Shown: positions 18,287-28,932, counted from the stretch's first letter. The stretch is 64,000 nucleotides of DNA from an uncultured Dehalococcoidia bacterium (GCA_951812625.1 CATOSP010000001.1:473378-537377); one strand, 5' to 3'. Made by a program: numbers and translations. Notes: generated by a model not told the origin, from the sequence alone.

Positions 18287-19096
18287 ATGGACATTGCCCC
18301 AGCCTTCATAGACGAGACGGGCATACTGCGCGGCAGTCTTTCACGAAACCCGGTGTATGGCATCGGGCTGCTGGTGGTCAATGACCCTGCGGGGCTGACC
18401 GACAGCCTTTACCAACTCCATTTCAGCTTCAAGGCGGAGAGGTCCGATAAACGGAGGCAGCTTCGCCGCTCCCTGATACGCGAGGACCGCTCCCCCTCCG
18501 CCGAAGAACTTGACCGCCTCTTCTGGAGCACCAGGCATCACGAGTACAGGTTCTCGGAGCTGAATCCCCACAACCTCCAGGAGTATGTGGACCTCCTCAA
18601 CCTGTTCTTTACCTACAGGGACGTAGAATTCCACGCGCTGCTGCTGGACCGCACACAACCAGGGTTCAACCTGGAGCCGTGGGGCTTCGATGAGTGGGCG
18701 GCTTACGTCGAGCTAACCTGCGAGCTGATGGAGCAAAGCCTCACAAGGGACGTGTTCGCAATCCTCGATATGCAGGAGCAGCCGAAAAGCGCTTCCTTCC
18801 GTATGGAGGACAGGATATGCGCGGTGCCGCAGGTGGCAGGCTGCCTGCGGGCCACCTCGGAAATGTCGGTCTTCCTGCAAATCGTGGACGTGCTTTTGGG
18901 ATGCGTCCAATTCGACTGGAGGGACCAGCAGGGACTCTACGAGAGCGAGTCCAGGCGGGCGGTGGCGAAGAGGAATCTGACCGCTCTCATCAAGAGCAGG
19001 ACCAACCTGGAACCGGGGGAACCGATCCTGTCACAAGAAACGGGCTTCCGCCGAATAACCAGCCCGTTTCCATTCACGGTCCGCCTGCGCAAATAA
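18287..19096 (+). CDS. DUF3800-like protein
   Basis: FIDETGILRGS N-terminus; overall layout of DUF3800 proteins. Confidence 0.6.
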   Translation: MDIAPAFIDETGILRGSLSRNPVYGIGLLVVNDPAGLTDSLYQLHFSFKAERSDKRRQLRRSLIREDRSPSAEELDRLFWSTRHHEYRFSELNPHNLQEYVDLLNLFFTYRDVEFHALLLDRTQPGFNLEPWGFDEWAAYVELTCELMEQSLTRDVFAILDMQEQPKSASFRMEDRICAVPQVAGCLRATSEMSVFLQIVDVLLGCVQFDWRDQQGLYESESRRAVAKRNLTALIKSRTNLEPGEPILSQETGFRRITSPFPFTVRLRK

Positions 19097-19457
19097 ACCC
19101 CGGCTATGACTGGCGCCCCTGCCGCTCCGCGGGAAGTTCGTACTCCAGCCACTCCGGGGGCTGTCTCAATTTTAGGTCCAGGGCTTGACCAGCGTCAACG
19201 CTGGCCGGAGCGTGTCGGCGACCCGCGACCAATCGCGCAACCACCGGGCACCGGAGCGCGCCGATTGTCCCTTGCCTGTGCCAGCCGATCCCAAACCCTG
19301 GGCCAAAACGCCGCTCCAGCACGAGCTAACGGGCGGCGTTCCCGCACCTGCCAACTCCCAGGGCAGTCCGCTTTGAGCCGCGACGGGTTTGGAGTAAGAT
19401 AGGCCCAGCCAGACCGGAACGGACACCCGGTACTAAATCCCGAAAGGCGGAATTGAA

Positions 19458-20453
19458 ATGGTGCAGGAAAAGGAAAAGCTGTGGGTCTACGACGCCGTTG
19501 AGGCAGGGCAGCAGGGCCGCCCCAGCGTCGTAACCCTTACCCCCGATGACATTGCCCGGTACGCCAAGGTATCCCTGAACCTCGACCCGCGTTACCAACT
19601 GCCCCAGGCGAACCCGGCCTCGATGCGCCCCATGCCGACGATGCTGCTGACCTACGCTCCCCTGATGCGGGAGGACATCGCCGACGCCAACGGCTTCACC
19701 GCGCTGGAACGCTCAACCACCGCCCGCCGCCAGACCCCGTTCGCCAAGTGCGAGGCCCGGTGGTGGGAACCGGTCCAGGCCGGGGACACGCTGACCGGCA
19801 CGCGCCGGGTGCTGGAAAAGTACGAGCGCCGGGGGAGCAGGTTCGTCACATTCCGGGTGGAGGCGGCCAACCAGCACGGCCGGACCGTGGCCCGGTACGA
19901 CTACACCTGCATATTCGACTACTCCCAGGGACAGCGGGAGGTCCCCGAGGAACGCAGCGTTGCCTCAGCCCCTGCGCCGGAGCAGACCCGGCCCACACCG
20001 GCTCAGGTCAACCCCGTCCACCCGTCCTTCGACGACCTGAACGTGGGAGACAAGCTCGCCACCCTGTCCATCACCGAGAGCCAGGAGATCATCAACCGCA
20101 AGAACGACTTCCGCATGTTCGGGCCGCCCAGCGAGAGCAACATCCACACCGACCCGGAGTTCGCCCGGCAGGGGCTGTTCGGCGGCACGGTCAACAGCGG
20201 CCCCGCCACCCTGTCCTACGTGGACCAGACCCTTGAGCAGTCCTTCCCCCTGTCGGCCTTCTACAACGGCGGGGGCCTGCTGATGCGGGCCATCGAACCT
20301 TTCCGCGCCGGGGATACGGTGACCTTCGAGCCGGAGGTGACGGCGAAGACAGTGGAGGAGGGCCGCAAGATAGTGGAGTGCCGCGTCCGGGGCGTCAACC
20401 AGCGGGGGGATTTGGTGAGTCTGTCCGACGCGAGGCTGGTGTTGACAGGGTAA
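19458..20453 (+). CDS. Double hot-dog MaoC/FAS1-type dehydratase
   Basis: Two hot-dog halves; SESNIHTDPEFARQGLFGGTVNSG resembles the MaoC D..H motif. Confidence 0.8.
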   Translation: MVQEKEKLWVYDAVEAGQQGRPSVVTLTPDDIARYAKVSLNLDPRYQLPQANPASMRPMPTMLLTYAPLMREDIADANGFTALERSTTARRQTPFAKCEARWWEPVQAGDTLTGTRRVLEKYERRGSRFVTFRVEAANQHGRTVARYDYTCIFDYSQGQREVPEERSVASAPAPEQTRPTPAQVNPVHPSFDDLNVGDKLATLSITESQEIINRKNDFRMFGPPSESNIHTDPEFARQGLFGGTVNSGPATLSYVDQTLEQSFPLSAFYNGGGLLMRAIEPFRAGDTVTFEPEVTAKTVEEGRKIVECRVRGVNQRGDLVSLSDARLVLTG

Positions 20454-20511
20454 CGGCAGGGCGATGCGCTTTATAATACCGACAAGCCTATCTCAGCACA
20501 CGAGGCTCGCC

Positions 20512-21231
20512 ATGACCACCACGGGTGAAAAATACCGTCTTCCGCCTCCCGGTGACCCTTCGGACAATACCTTCCCGGAATTGGCCCCCAGGGACGATAT
20601 GCAGAACCCCATCCACCTGTACGACCCTGGCCACCCCCCGGCCTTGCGCCGGCACCTGGGTTCACCGGAGACCACTATAGTCCTGGGAGAAATTCCGTTG
20701 GGCTGGCGACACAACCAGGGGACGGGGTTGCTGAAACCCGACCTGCTCATCGCCTTCAACATAGACCGCGGCGGCGTCATTGCCCAGGAGGGCTACTCCA
20801 TCGAGGAACGGGGCAAGCCTCCGGACTTTGTGCTGGAAGTCGCCTCCAAGACCACCGGGCGCAACGACTATACATCCAAGCGGGAAGGCTACGCCAATTA
20901 CGGTGTGCCCGAATACTGGCGATTCGACCCCAGCGGCGGCCGGTATTACCCGGAAGGGCTGGCCGGAGACCGCCTGGTTGACGGAGTTTATATCCCCATG
21001 ACCGTGGAGGAAGTTACCCATGCCCGCAATTGGGGTTACAGCGAGGTATTGGGACTGCACCTGTGCTGGGAATACGGGCATCTCCGCTGGTACGACCCGG
21101 CAGCCCGGCGCTATCTCCGCACTCACGACCAGGAAGCCGAAGACCGCATCGCCGCCGAAGCGCAGCGCGATGTCGCCGAAGCCCGTGTCCAGGAACTGGA
21201 AGCGCAACTGAGACGCCTGCAAAACCCCTAG
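20512..21231 (+). CDS. Uma2 family endonuclease (DUF820)
   Basis: PDLLIAFNIDR...GKPPDFVLEVASKTT...YANYGVPEYWRFDPSGG. Confidence 0.88.
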   Translation: MTTTGEKYRLPPPGDPSDNTFPELAPRDDMQNPIHLYDPGHPPALRRHLGSPETTIVLGEIPLGWRHNQGTGLLKPDLLIAFNIDRGGVIAQEGYSIEERGKPPDFVLEVASKTTGRNDYTSKREGYANYGVPEYWRFDPSGGRYYPEGLAGDRLVDGVYIPMTVEEVTHARNWGYSEVLGLHLCWEYGHLRWYDPAARRYLRTHDQEAEDRIAAEAQRDVAEARVQELEAQLRRLQNP

Positions 21232-21347
21232 CTGCCAACCACGCTGCCCGTAAAGTCCGGCAATGACAACCCAGGCAGCCCACTATAACTAAATGTCAAC
21301 ACAGCCCGATTCAAACACCGCCATGCAAAGCCCTATTCGAGGAGCTT

Positions 21348-23576
21348 ATGCAGATGTTGAAGAGCGCGTCCGGCGCCGTCCTGGTATTGACATTATCGTT
21401 GCTGGGTGTTCTGGCATGTGCCGAAGAAGCGGTGCCGCCGACGGCAGCGCCAACTGCCGCGCAAGCAATAACCCAGGCTCCCACTGCAACAACTCCACCA
21501 CCCACGGAAGCCCCGACGCCAACCGACTTACCTGCGCCTGAACCAACCGCAACCACTTCCCCGACGCCGACTCCCACTGTCGAGCCGACGGCAACGCCCA
21601 CACTTGTCCCTTCGGTCATACCGGCACCAACCAGCACACCTGAACCCACCGCTACCCCGCATCCAACAGCAACGTCCGTTCCGACGACCGCGCCCACCCC
21701 CACAGCGGCGCCCACGCCAACCGCAACGCTATCCCCGACGCGTGCTCCGACTCCCACGCCGCGACCTACTTTCACACCATCGCCAACTCCTACGCCGAAG
21801 CCAAGGCCCAAACCTACCGGATACATCCCTGTGATAGACGCACGTGTCACGGACATGCGGTTCTACGAAAAAGGGAAGGGTTCCACAGCGCCTCGTGAAG
21901 AGAGAGTGTACCGCACAACCTTAGCGCACCAGACTACTCGATACGTGATCTGGGAACTGAACTTGGTCCATCCACCGCCTGACCAACGAACCGATTATGT
22001 GATAGAAGCCACATGGCACCGTCCTGACGGCTCAACTATGTCCCCGCAAACCGCAGAGTCTTATGTTGACACTGGCTGGCGCAATAGTAGGCGTGGCAAA
22101 GGGCGCGGCTGGGCCGACCCTGGCAAATGGAAGGTGGGCACATACAGGGTCGACCTTTCGGTGGATGGCAAACTCGTCGCGTCCGAGGAGTTCGAGATAG
22201 TCGATAGACCAATACTGTCAGACGATGCGTTCCAAGCCATAAGGGACAGCCTGCCGTGGGCTTCAACCCCATTGTCCCATGATCAGACAAGCGATCTGAC
22301 GGCGCTGTCCTCCATGATGGAGCTTGACGCCGACCTCGCATCATCTATTGCATCTTTCTCGTGGGTGCAGCAGGGTCCCACTCCGGAGAATCGCTGGGTG
22401 CTCCAGCTATTGGATGTCCTCTCCGAGGCGGACGTGGGCCTGGCCAAGGGGTTAGCGGGAGCTTCCTGGTTGTCCGACGACGTGACTACCGATGAGCGGC
22501 AGGTGCTCAGGTCAATCGCTCTTCTGTCTACCGAGGATCTTCCGTTGGCGACTCATCTAGCAACTTCACCCTTCCTGCAGTCCTCCCTCAGGTCGCGAGA
22601 CAGGTACGCAATCCAGTCCATCCGGTTCCTCCAAGACAGATACCCCGATCTGCTCGCGGATATGGTCGAGCAGGACTGGTTCGCAGACGGGTTGAGCGAC
22701 GATGAGGCGGCACTGGTCACAATTTTTGGCAACGAGGGCACATATCTCACGCTCAACGACTTACGTCCGTTCCTGGCCGATCACCGCCTGGAGTCTCACA
22801 CCGTAATGTTCCCACTGCGCGGCGAGGTACTGGCCACCGACATTCAGTCAACTCGGGGCAGGTCCAAGCAAGACATAACATCGATAATCGAGGAGGCAGC
22901 GTTAGAGATTGAGACCTTCATTGGTATTCCGTTCCCACAAAACGATCTGATTCTGCTCTTTGCGAGTTGCAGGTTCTCTTCATCCCGCGGGTCCGATGAT
23001 GCCTGCAATATAGCGGGTGTCCACCGGGGCAGCCACATAGCAGTAGACCCCTTACTTGGCACCAAGGATGCCAGGGGAACTCTCATACATGAAGTAGCGC
23101 ATTATTATTGGACCAACTGGTCGCCGGTGAAGGTCCCTGTTTGGTTTTACGAAGGCGGCGCAGACTTCCTCGATTCCTACGTGCAGATTCAATTGTATGG
23201 AGAGACCCTGGTATCCCGGCAACGCCGTGTCGAAGATCGCGCGCGTTGGTGTGTTCCGCAGGGTATGAAATCAGTGCAGGATGTAGTGGACAGGCTCGCT
23301 GACTTGGGCCGCGAGAAATTCCGCGAGTTCGAGCTGCACTTCTGCTACTACTACTATGGCGAAGCCCTGTTCCTGCATCTCTATGAGGCCATGGGCGAGG
23401 ACGCTTTCCGCAGCGCATGGCAGGACATCTATGAGATTACCCAGACTTCTGAGGACCGGGGGGACATGACCGAGCAGGAGATTTACCAGGCTTTCCTGAA
23501 CCATGTGCCAGCGGACAAGCTGGAGGCATTCAAGGACGTTTACAAGAAGTGGCACGGTGGAGACTTCGTGCAATGA
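21348..23576 (+). CDS. PT-rich lipoprotein with HExxH metallopeptidase-like domain
   Basis: Lipobox VLACA; PT-rich linker; HEVAHYYWTNWSPVKVPVWFYEGGADFLDSY. Confidence 0.7.
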   Translation: MQMLKSASGAVLVLTLSLLGVLACAEEAVPPTAAPTAAQAITQAPTATTPPPTEAPTPTDLPAPEPTATTSPTPTPTVEPTATPTLVPSVIPAPTSTPEPTATPHPTATSVPTTAPTPTAAPTPTATLSPTRAPTPTPRPTFTPSPTPTPKPRPKPTGYIPVIDARVTDMRFYEKGKGSTAPREERVYRTTLAHQTTRYVIWELNLVHPPPDQRTDYVIEATWHRPDGSTMSPQTAESYVDTGWRNSRRGKGRGWADPGKWKVGTYRVDLSVDGKLVASEEFEIVDRPILSDDAFQAIRDSLPWASTPLSHDQTSDLTALSSMMELDADLASSIASFSWVQQGPTPENRWVLQLLDVLSEADVGLAKGLAGASWLSDDVTTDERQVLRSIALLSTEDLPLATHLATSPFLQSSLRSRDRYAIQSIRFLQDRYPDLLADMVEQDWFADGLSDDEAALVTIFGNEGTYLTLNDLRPFLADHRLESHTVMFPLRGEVLATDIQSTRGRSKQDITSIIEEAALEIETFIGIPFPQNDLILLFASCRFSSSRGSDDACNIAGVHRGSHIAVDPLLGTKDARGTLIHEVAHYYWTNWSPVKVPVWFYEGGADFLDSYVQIQLYGETLVSRQRRVEDRARWCVPQGMKSVQDVVDRLADLGREKFREFELHFCYYYYGEALFLHLYEAMGEDAFRSAWQDIYEITQTSEDRGDMTEQEIYQAFLNHVPADKLEAFKDVYKKWHGGDFVQ

Positions 23577-23625
23577 TAGCCCGCCGCACCGTTGCCATAC
23601 CTACAGCATCCCCGGAGGAGCCTGC

Positions 23626-24438
23626 ATGACCATGCAACTCAAACCGCTGGGCGCTACGGGCGTTATGGTGCCGGAGGTTGGGCTGGGGACGTGGAAGTAC
23701 CGGGGCGGGCCGGAGCCTTTGCGCCGGGGCATTGCCCTGGGGGCGAACCTTGTGGACACAGCCGAGATGTACCGCAACGAGGTTGAGGTCGGGAAGGCCA
23801 TAGCGCCGGTGCGGGAGCAGGTGTTCCTCGCCACCAAGGTCCTGGGCAACCACCTGCGCTACGACGAGGTGCTGCGGGCCGCCGAGGACAGCCTGCGCAA
23901 GCTGAACGTGGACGTTGTCGACCTCTACCAGGTCCACTGGCCCAACAGCCGCGTCCCAATCGCCGAGACCATGCGGGCGATGGAGGAGCTGGCCGACCGG
24001 GGAATGGTGCGCTACATCGGGGTCAGCAACTTCTCAAGGGCCGAGTTGCAGGAGGCCCAGCGGGCCATGACCCGCCATCCCATAGTGTCAAACCAGGTCC
24101 TCTACAGCCTGAAGGCTAGGGAGATAGAGGCCCAGTTGCTCCCCTACTGCCAGGAAAACGACGTCACGATCATCGCCTACACGCCGCTGGCCGACGGTTC
24201 GCTGGCGGTGAAGTCGCGCCTGCGCCCAGACCGGCGGTTCCGGGAACTGGAGCAGGTGGCGCGGGAGGCGGGCAAGACCCCGGCCCAGGTTGCCCTGAAC
24301 TGGGTCACGTCCAGGGACGGCGTGATCACCATCCCCAAGACCAACAGCGTGGCACGCACGGAGGAGAACTGCGCCGCCTCGGGGTGGCGTCTCTCGCCGG
24401 AGCACGTCCGCAGGTTGGAAGAGGCGTATCCGGCCTGA
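23626..24438 (+). CDS. Aldo/keto reductase
   Basis: VGLGTWKYRG, NLVDTAEMYRNE, DVVDLYQVHWPN, IGVSNFSRAEL, IPKTNSVARTEEN. Confidence 0.95.
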   Translation: MTMQLKPLGATGVMVPEVGLGTWKYRGGPEPLRRGIALGANLVDTAEMYRNEVEVGKAIAPVREQVFLATKVLGNHLRYDEVLRAAEDSLRKLNVDVVDLYQVHWPNSRVPIAETMRAMEELADRGMVRYIGVSNFSRAELQEAQRAMTRHPIVSNQVLYSLKAREIEAQLLPYCQENDVTIIAYTPLADGSLAVKSRLRPDRRFRELEQVAREAGKTPAQVALNWVTSRDGVITIPKTNSVARTEENCAASGWRLSPEHVRRLEEAYPA

Positions 24439-24516
24439 GCCGTTCACTCGTAACCTCCACGTCCGCTACCGGGGAATGGAGCTTTCGGCCCCTCTATGGC
24501 CCCATCTCCGTCAGGG

Positions 24517-24545
24517 TTGACAAACCTATCCTGCCGTCATAGGGT
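24517..24545 (+). promoter_or_regulatory. Candidate sigma70-type promoter upstream of the ProV-like operon
   Basis: TTGACA, 17-bp spacer, TAGGGT. Confidence 0.35.
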
Positions 24546-24774
24546 AAACGGGCCGTGTGACCAGCCCGAATGTGACGATAATCAACCATGAGCAACGGGT
24601 TTTCACTCATTCGAGGGATGTATCCTGTCCGGCGCTCTCCGGCCGGCACCACGGCATGGAGCAACGTTCTCAGTCTGAAACACGGAATCACCCCGCGGCC
24701 TCACAGGCTGCCAACCGTCGAGAGGCGGGTCTCATCCGCCGCTCCCCGGCAGGCACGGAGCAACGTTCTTGACC

Positions 24775-24827
24775 AGGTGTGACTATCAAGAGTAACTATC
24801 AGGTGTGATTATCAGGTGCGACTATGG
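24775..24827. repeat. Four degenerate 13-bp tandem repeats ending at the ATP-binding gene start
   Basis: AGGTGTGACTATCA / AGAGTAACTATCA / GGTGTGATTATCA / GGTGCGACTATGG. Confidence 0.75.
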
Positions 24828-26140
24828 CCAATGAAAGCCTGGCCCCGACCAGGGGTGCAGTCCCTGGCGCAAGCAACGGGGCCCAATCTCCGTTCATCAG
24901 CGTTGATTCGGTATGGAAGGTCTTCGGCAAGAACCCGGAACGGGTGCTGGAGCCTCTATACGCCGAGATGGACAAGTCTTTCATCCAAAGCGAACTCGGC
25001 AATGTAATCGGACTCCAGGATGTCTCCTTCAGCGTTGAGCAGGGGGAGACTTTCGTTATTATGGGGTTGTCCGGCAGCGGCAAGTCCACCATGGTCCGCT
25101 GCCTCATCCGGCTCATCGAACCCACCGCAGGGTCCATCGTAATCGACGGGGACGACATCACCGCGATGTCGGACAAGGACCTCATCGAGTTCCGCCGCAG
25201 CAAGATTGCAATGGTGTTCCAGCACTACGGCCTGATGCCCCACCGCAGCGTCATCGACAACGCCTCGTGGGGACTGGAGGTCCAGGGAGTTGACCAGGCC
25301 ACGCGCTACGAGCGTACCCGCGAGATCCTCGACCTGGTCGGCCTCACCGGCTGGGAGGACGCATACCCCCGCCAGTTGTCCGGCGGTATGCAGCAACGGG
25401 TGGGACTGGCCCGGGCCTTGGCCGTCGATACCGGCGTGCTGCTCATGGACGAACCGTTCAGCGGCCTGGACCCCCTGATCCGCCGTCAGATGCAGGACGA
25501 GCTGGTCCGGCTGCAGGACGAGCTTCACAAGACAATCGTGTTCATCACCCACGACCTGAACGAGGCCCTGAAACTGGGCGACCGCATCGCCATCATGCAT
25601 GATGGAAAGGTGGCCCAGATTGGCTCGCCTGAAGACATCGTGCTGCGGCCGGAAGACTCCTACGTGGGAGACTTCACGCAGGACGTGCGCATCGAGAGCA
25701 TCCTGACCGCGCGCAAGGTGATGGTCCCGCCCATGGTGACCTTCCCCGGCCACCTGAACCCGCGCGCGGCCCTCGATGCCTTTGGCCGGGCCAACCGCTT
25801 CCTCGGCTGGGTGGTGGACGAAGTGGGCCGGTACATCGGCGCACTGTCCCACTCCGCCGCCGAGCGCGCTTCGCGGTCGGGAGCAGCCCGGCTCGACCAG
25901 GTCCAGGAATGCCTTGACCAGGAATATCCCGTCCTGACCCCGGCCACCAACTTCGACGAGATTATCCCCGTGGCGATGGGCGTGGACCACGCGCTTCCGG
26001 TAGTCGACGACGACCGGCTGCTCGTGGGTGAGGTGCATCGCACCGACGTGGCCGAGGCCCTGGCCATCGCTTCAGCCAGTTCCCCGGACTACGAAGCAAA
26101 CGCCGCCGAGAACGCGGCCCAGGACACCGACAAGTCTTGA
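24824..26140 (+). CDS. proV: Glycine betaine/proline ABC transporter ATP-binding protein (ProV/OpuAA-like)
   Basis: GLSGSGKSTMVRCLIRLIEPTAG, LSGGMQQRVGLARALA, C-terminal CBS-like region. Confidence 0.93.
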   Translation: MANESLAPTRGAVPGASNGAQSPFISVDSVWKVFGKNPERVLEPLYAEMDKSFIQSELGNVIGLQDVSFSVEQGETFVIMGLSGSGKSTMVRCLIRLIEPTAGSIVIDGDDITAMSDKDLIEFRRSKIAMVFQHYGLMPHRSVIDNASWGLEVQGVDQATRYERTREILDLVGLTGWEDAYPRQLSGGMQQRVGLARALAVDTGVLLMDEPFSGLDPLIRRQMQDELVRLQDELHKTIVFITHDLNEALKLGDRIAIMHDGKVAQIGSPEDIVLRPEDSYVGDFTQDVRIESILTARKVMVPPMVTFPGHLNPRAALDAFGRANRFLGWVVDEVGRYIGALSHSAAERASRSGAARLDQVQECLDQEYPVLTPATNFDEIIPVAMGVDHALPVVDDDRLLVGEVHRTDVAEALAIASASSPDYEANAAENAAQDTDKS

Positions 26141-26233
26141 ACAGACATCCCGGTTGACTGGGTATCCTCCAATTATCGGCCTATTCCGCCACTCGGCTAC
26201 ACTCACCAACCGGTTTCGTCACTGGAGGCACAG

Positions 26234-27316
26234 GTGGCAACGATAACCAGCGATCAGCCAGACCCACAGACTTCTTCCTCCCAGACTGATACCGAAATTA
26301 CCCCCCAGCAACAGCCGATTTACCGTCGAAGTCTGCCAGTCATTTACCGTTGGGCAATCGCCCTGGCCACGACCCTCGTGGTGCTGCTCATATGCGTAAT
26401 CGTCTGGGAACCAAATATGGACTTCCCGAGCGAAGTAAGCCAGCAGCAGGATGACGGCAGCACAAAGCAGGTCGAAATCGGCCGGCTGATTGCAAGTGAG
26501 ATCAAGACCGCTACCACGTGGCTAGTACGCAACTGGGGTGGAATGTTCGACGGCATCGATTACCTGATTACCTACGCGATGGTATGGATAGAAGACGGGC
26601 TCCGGTGGATACCCTGGCCGGCAACATTTGTAGCGGTGGGAGCGTTGTCCCTAATTCTGGGGACATGGCGGTTGTCGCTGTTCTCGTTGGTCAGCCTGGT
26701 ATTTATTGGCGTTATGAACCGCTGGGACAGCGCGGTTGAGACCATCGCAATCATCCTGTTCTCGGTGTCCGTGTCCATACTTATCGCTCTTCCCCTGGGG
26801 ATCATCGGGGCCAAGTCAAACAGGTTCGATGCGTTCATGCGCCCGGTCCTTGACGGAATGCAGACCATGCCCAGCTACGTATACCTTGTGCCGGGCATCC
26901 TCTTCTTCGGTCTGGGCTACACCCCGGCGGTGATTGCCACGGTAATCTACGCCGTTCCCCCTGCCATCAGGCTGACCAACCTGGGAATCCGGCAGGTATC
27001 CGCCGAGACCGTGGAGGCGGCCCGTTCCTTCGGCACATCTCCGGCACAATTGCTGACCAAGGTCCAGATGCCCATGGCGATGCCGACGATCATGGCCGGT
27101 ATCAATCAGACCACCATGCTCGCCCTTTCGATGGTTGTGATCGCATCTCTGGTTGGGGCCAGCGGACTTGGCGAGGACGTGTTCCGCGCGCTGCAGCAAC
27201 AGGACCCCGGCAACAGCGTCATCGCCGGCATGTCCATTGTGCTGATTGCCATCGTCATCGACCGCTTGACCCAGGCCGCCGCCCGCCGCCGCCAGGAAAT
27301 ACTCTCAGACAATTAG
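26234..27316 (+). CDS. proW: Glycine betaine/proline ABC transporter permease (ProW/OpuAB-like)
   Basis: PLGIIGAKSNRFDAFMRPVLDGMQTMPSYVYLVPGILFFGLG; TM segments; operon position. Confidence 0.93.
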   Translation: MATITSDQPDPQTSSSQTDTEITPQQQPIYRRSLPVIYRWAIALATTLVVLLICVIVWEPNMDFPSEVSQQQDDGSTKQVEIGRLIASEIKTATTWLVRNWGGMFDGIDYLITYAMVWIEDGLRWIPWPATFVAVGALSLILGTWRLSLFSLVSLVFIGVMNRWDSAVETIAIILFSVSVSILIALPLGIIGAKSNRFDAFMRPVLDGMQTMPSYVYLVPGILFFGLGYTPAVIATVIYAVPPAIRLTNLGIRQVSAETVEAARSFGTSPAQLLTKVQMPMAMPTIMAGINQTTMLALSMVVIASLVGASGLGEDVFRALQQQDPGNSVIAGMSIVLIAIVIDRLTQAAARRRQEILSDN

Positions 27317-27645
27317 CGGCGCATTCCCCTATATGGCCGGCCGTTTGCCAGGGTCTGCACGTTGGAGACGGCGCTTAAGGACTCGCGTCGGAAAGCGGTT
27401 ACAATGTTATGGAAACCAGCGTTCCGCAGTCGACTGATCGCGCGCTTCTATAGCTGTGTAAATGTTGACGGGTGGCTTGCCGTAGTATAGGCTACGAAGT
27501 TGCAAACTACTCATGCTCAGAATCCTCAACTTGGGGAAACGGTCCATAGAGTAGCTTTCATCCAGGGACGGACCCTATATCCATGTCCTGGCGGGTATGG
27601 GGCGGCGTCCTCAGCGAATCTTAGATTTGGCCCGGAGGTTAAGAC

Positions 27646-28893
27646 GTGGCAACTGGCAATAGACTCATCAAGCTGGGAGTGTTTCTTTGTCTCTCCTTAG
27701 CTATCTTCGCCGTCATAGGCGCATGTGGCTCGCCCGCGACGGAGATCCAGACAGTTGAGGTAATCAAAGAGGTCCCAGTCGAGAAGGAAGTCGTCAAAGA
27801 GGTAGTCAAGGAAGTACCTGTTGAAGTCGTCAAGGAAGTTCCCAAAGAAGTCATCGTCACCCAGGAAGTGATCAAGGAAGTTCCCAAAGAGGTAATCGTC
27901 GAGAAAGAGGTCATCAAGGAAGTCGAAGTCGTCAGAGAGGTCATGATGGAGGCCGGTCCGAAGGACACCATCGTCTTCTCGGACCTGAACTGGACCAGCG
28001 CGCAGGTACAGAACAGGATTGCCCAATACATCGTGGAACACGGCTACGGCTATCCCACCGACCTGGTGTTCGGCGGCACGTTGCCACTATTCCAGGGGCT
28101 GAAGGCCGGTGACACCCACGTCACCATGGAAATATGGCTGCCCAACCAGTCCATCGGCTGGACGGAGGCCGTGGAACTCGGTGAGGTCGTCTCCGTGGGC
28201 AAGAGCCTGGTCGGAGACTGGCAGAGCACCTTCGTAATTCCCGCCTACGTCGCGGACGCGAACCCTGACCTCAAGACCCCCCAGGACCTGATGAAGCCCG
28301 AGTACCAGGAACTGTTTTCCACTACTGACAGCCGCGGCAAAGCCCGGCTGGTGGCCTGTGTGCCCGGATGGTCCTGCGAGTTGGTAAACGACGCCCAAAT
28401 CGATGCGTATGGCCTGGGTGACAGCCTTCACGTCATCAAGCCTGGTTCTCAGGACGCCATGTTCTCAGAGATTTACGGCGCATTCGAGAAGGAAGAACCG
28501 TGGCTCGGTTACATGTGGGGTACGGGAGACCCGGCCCTCAAGCTGGACCTGGTCCGGCTGGAAGAACCTCCCTACTCCAAGGAGTGCTGGGACGCAGACA
28601 AGGCGTGCGCTTTTGACAACTCGCTGGTCCTGGTAGCAGTCAACAAGGAACTGCTCCCCCGCGCTCCCGATGTAATCGCGTTCCTGCAGGAGTGGGAGTT
28701 CACCATCGACATCTACAAGGGCATCTTCCAGTGGATCGATGCGAACGAGGACTCCACCCCGGGTGAAGCCGCAATAGAGTGGCTGAACAACAACGAGGAC
28801 ATCTGGACCGGCTGGGTCACTGAAGACGCAGCGGCCAAGATCAAGGCTGCCCTGGCCGAGGGCAAGGAAGCCGAGGGTTGGCCCGACGCATAG
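27646..28893 (+). CDS. Glycine betaine ABC transporter substrate-binding lipoprotein (ProX/OpuAC-like)
   Basis: Lipobox VIGACG; KEV-rich linker; OpuAC-like domain; GTG start. Confidence 0.85.
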   Translation: MATGNRLIKLGVFLCLSLAIFAVIGACGSPATEIQTVEVIKEVPVEKEVVKEVVKEVPVEVVKEVPKEVIVTQEVIKEVPKEVIVEKEVIKEVEVVREVMMEAGPKDTIVFSDLNWTSAQVQNRIAQYIVEHGYGYPTDLVFGGTLPLFQGLKAGDTHVTMEIWLPNQSIGWTEAVELGEVVSVGKSLVGDWQSTFVIPAYVADANPDLKTPQDLMKPEYQELFSTTDSRGKARLVACVPGWSCELVNDAQIDAYGLGDSLHVIKPGSQDAMFSEIYGAFEKEEPWLGYMWGTGDPALKLDLVRLEEPPYSKECWDADKACAFDNSLVLVAVNKELLPRAPDVIAFLQEWEFTIDIYKGIFQWIDANEDSTPGEAAIEWLNNNEDIWTGWVTEDAAAKIKAALAEGKEAEGWPDA

Positions 28894-28932
28894 CCCGGTC
28901 ATCTCAAGACCTACCAAGAGAAGGACCACATC

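Noticed and set aside
21311-21856. Minus-strand glycine/valine-rich ORF
   Set aside because: Antisense shadow of the PT-rich linker of the 21348-23576 lipoprotein.
24956-26038. Minus-strand 360-aa ORF
   Set aside because: Antisense of the ProV-like ATPase gene.
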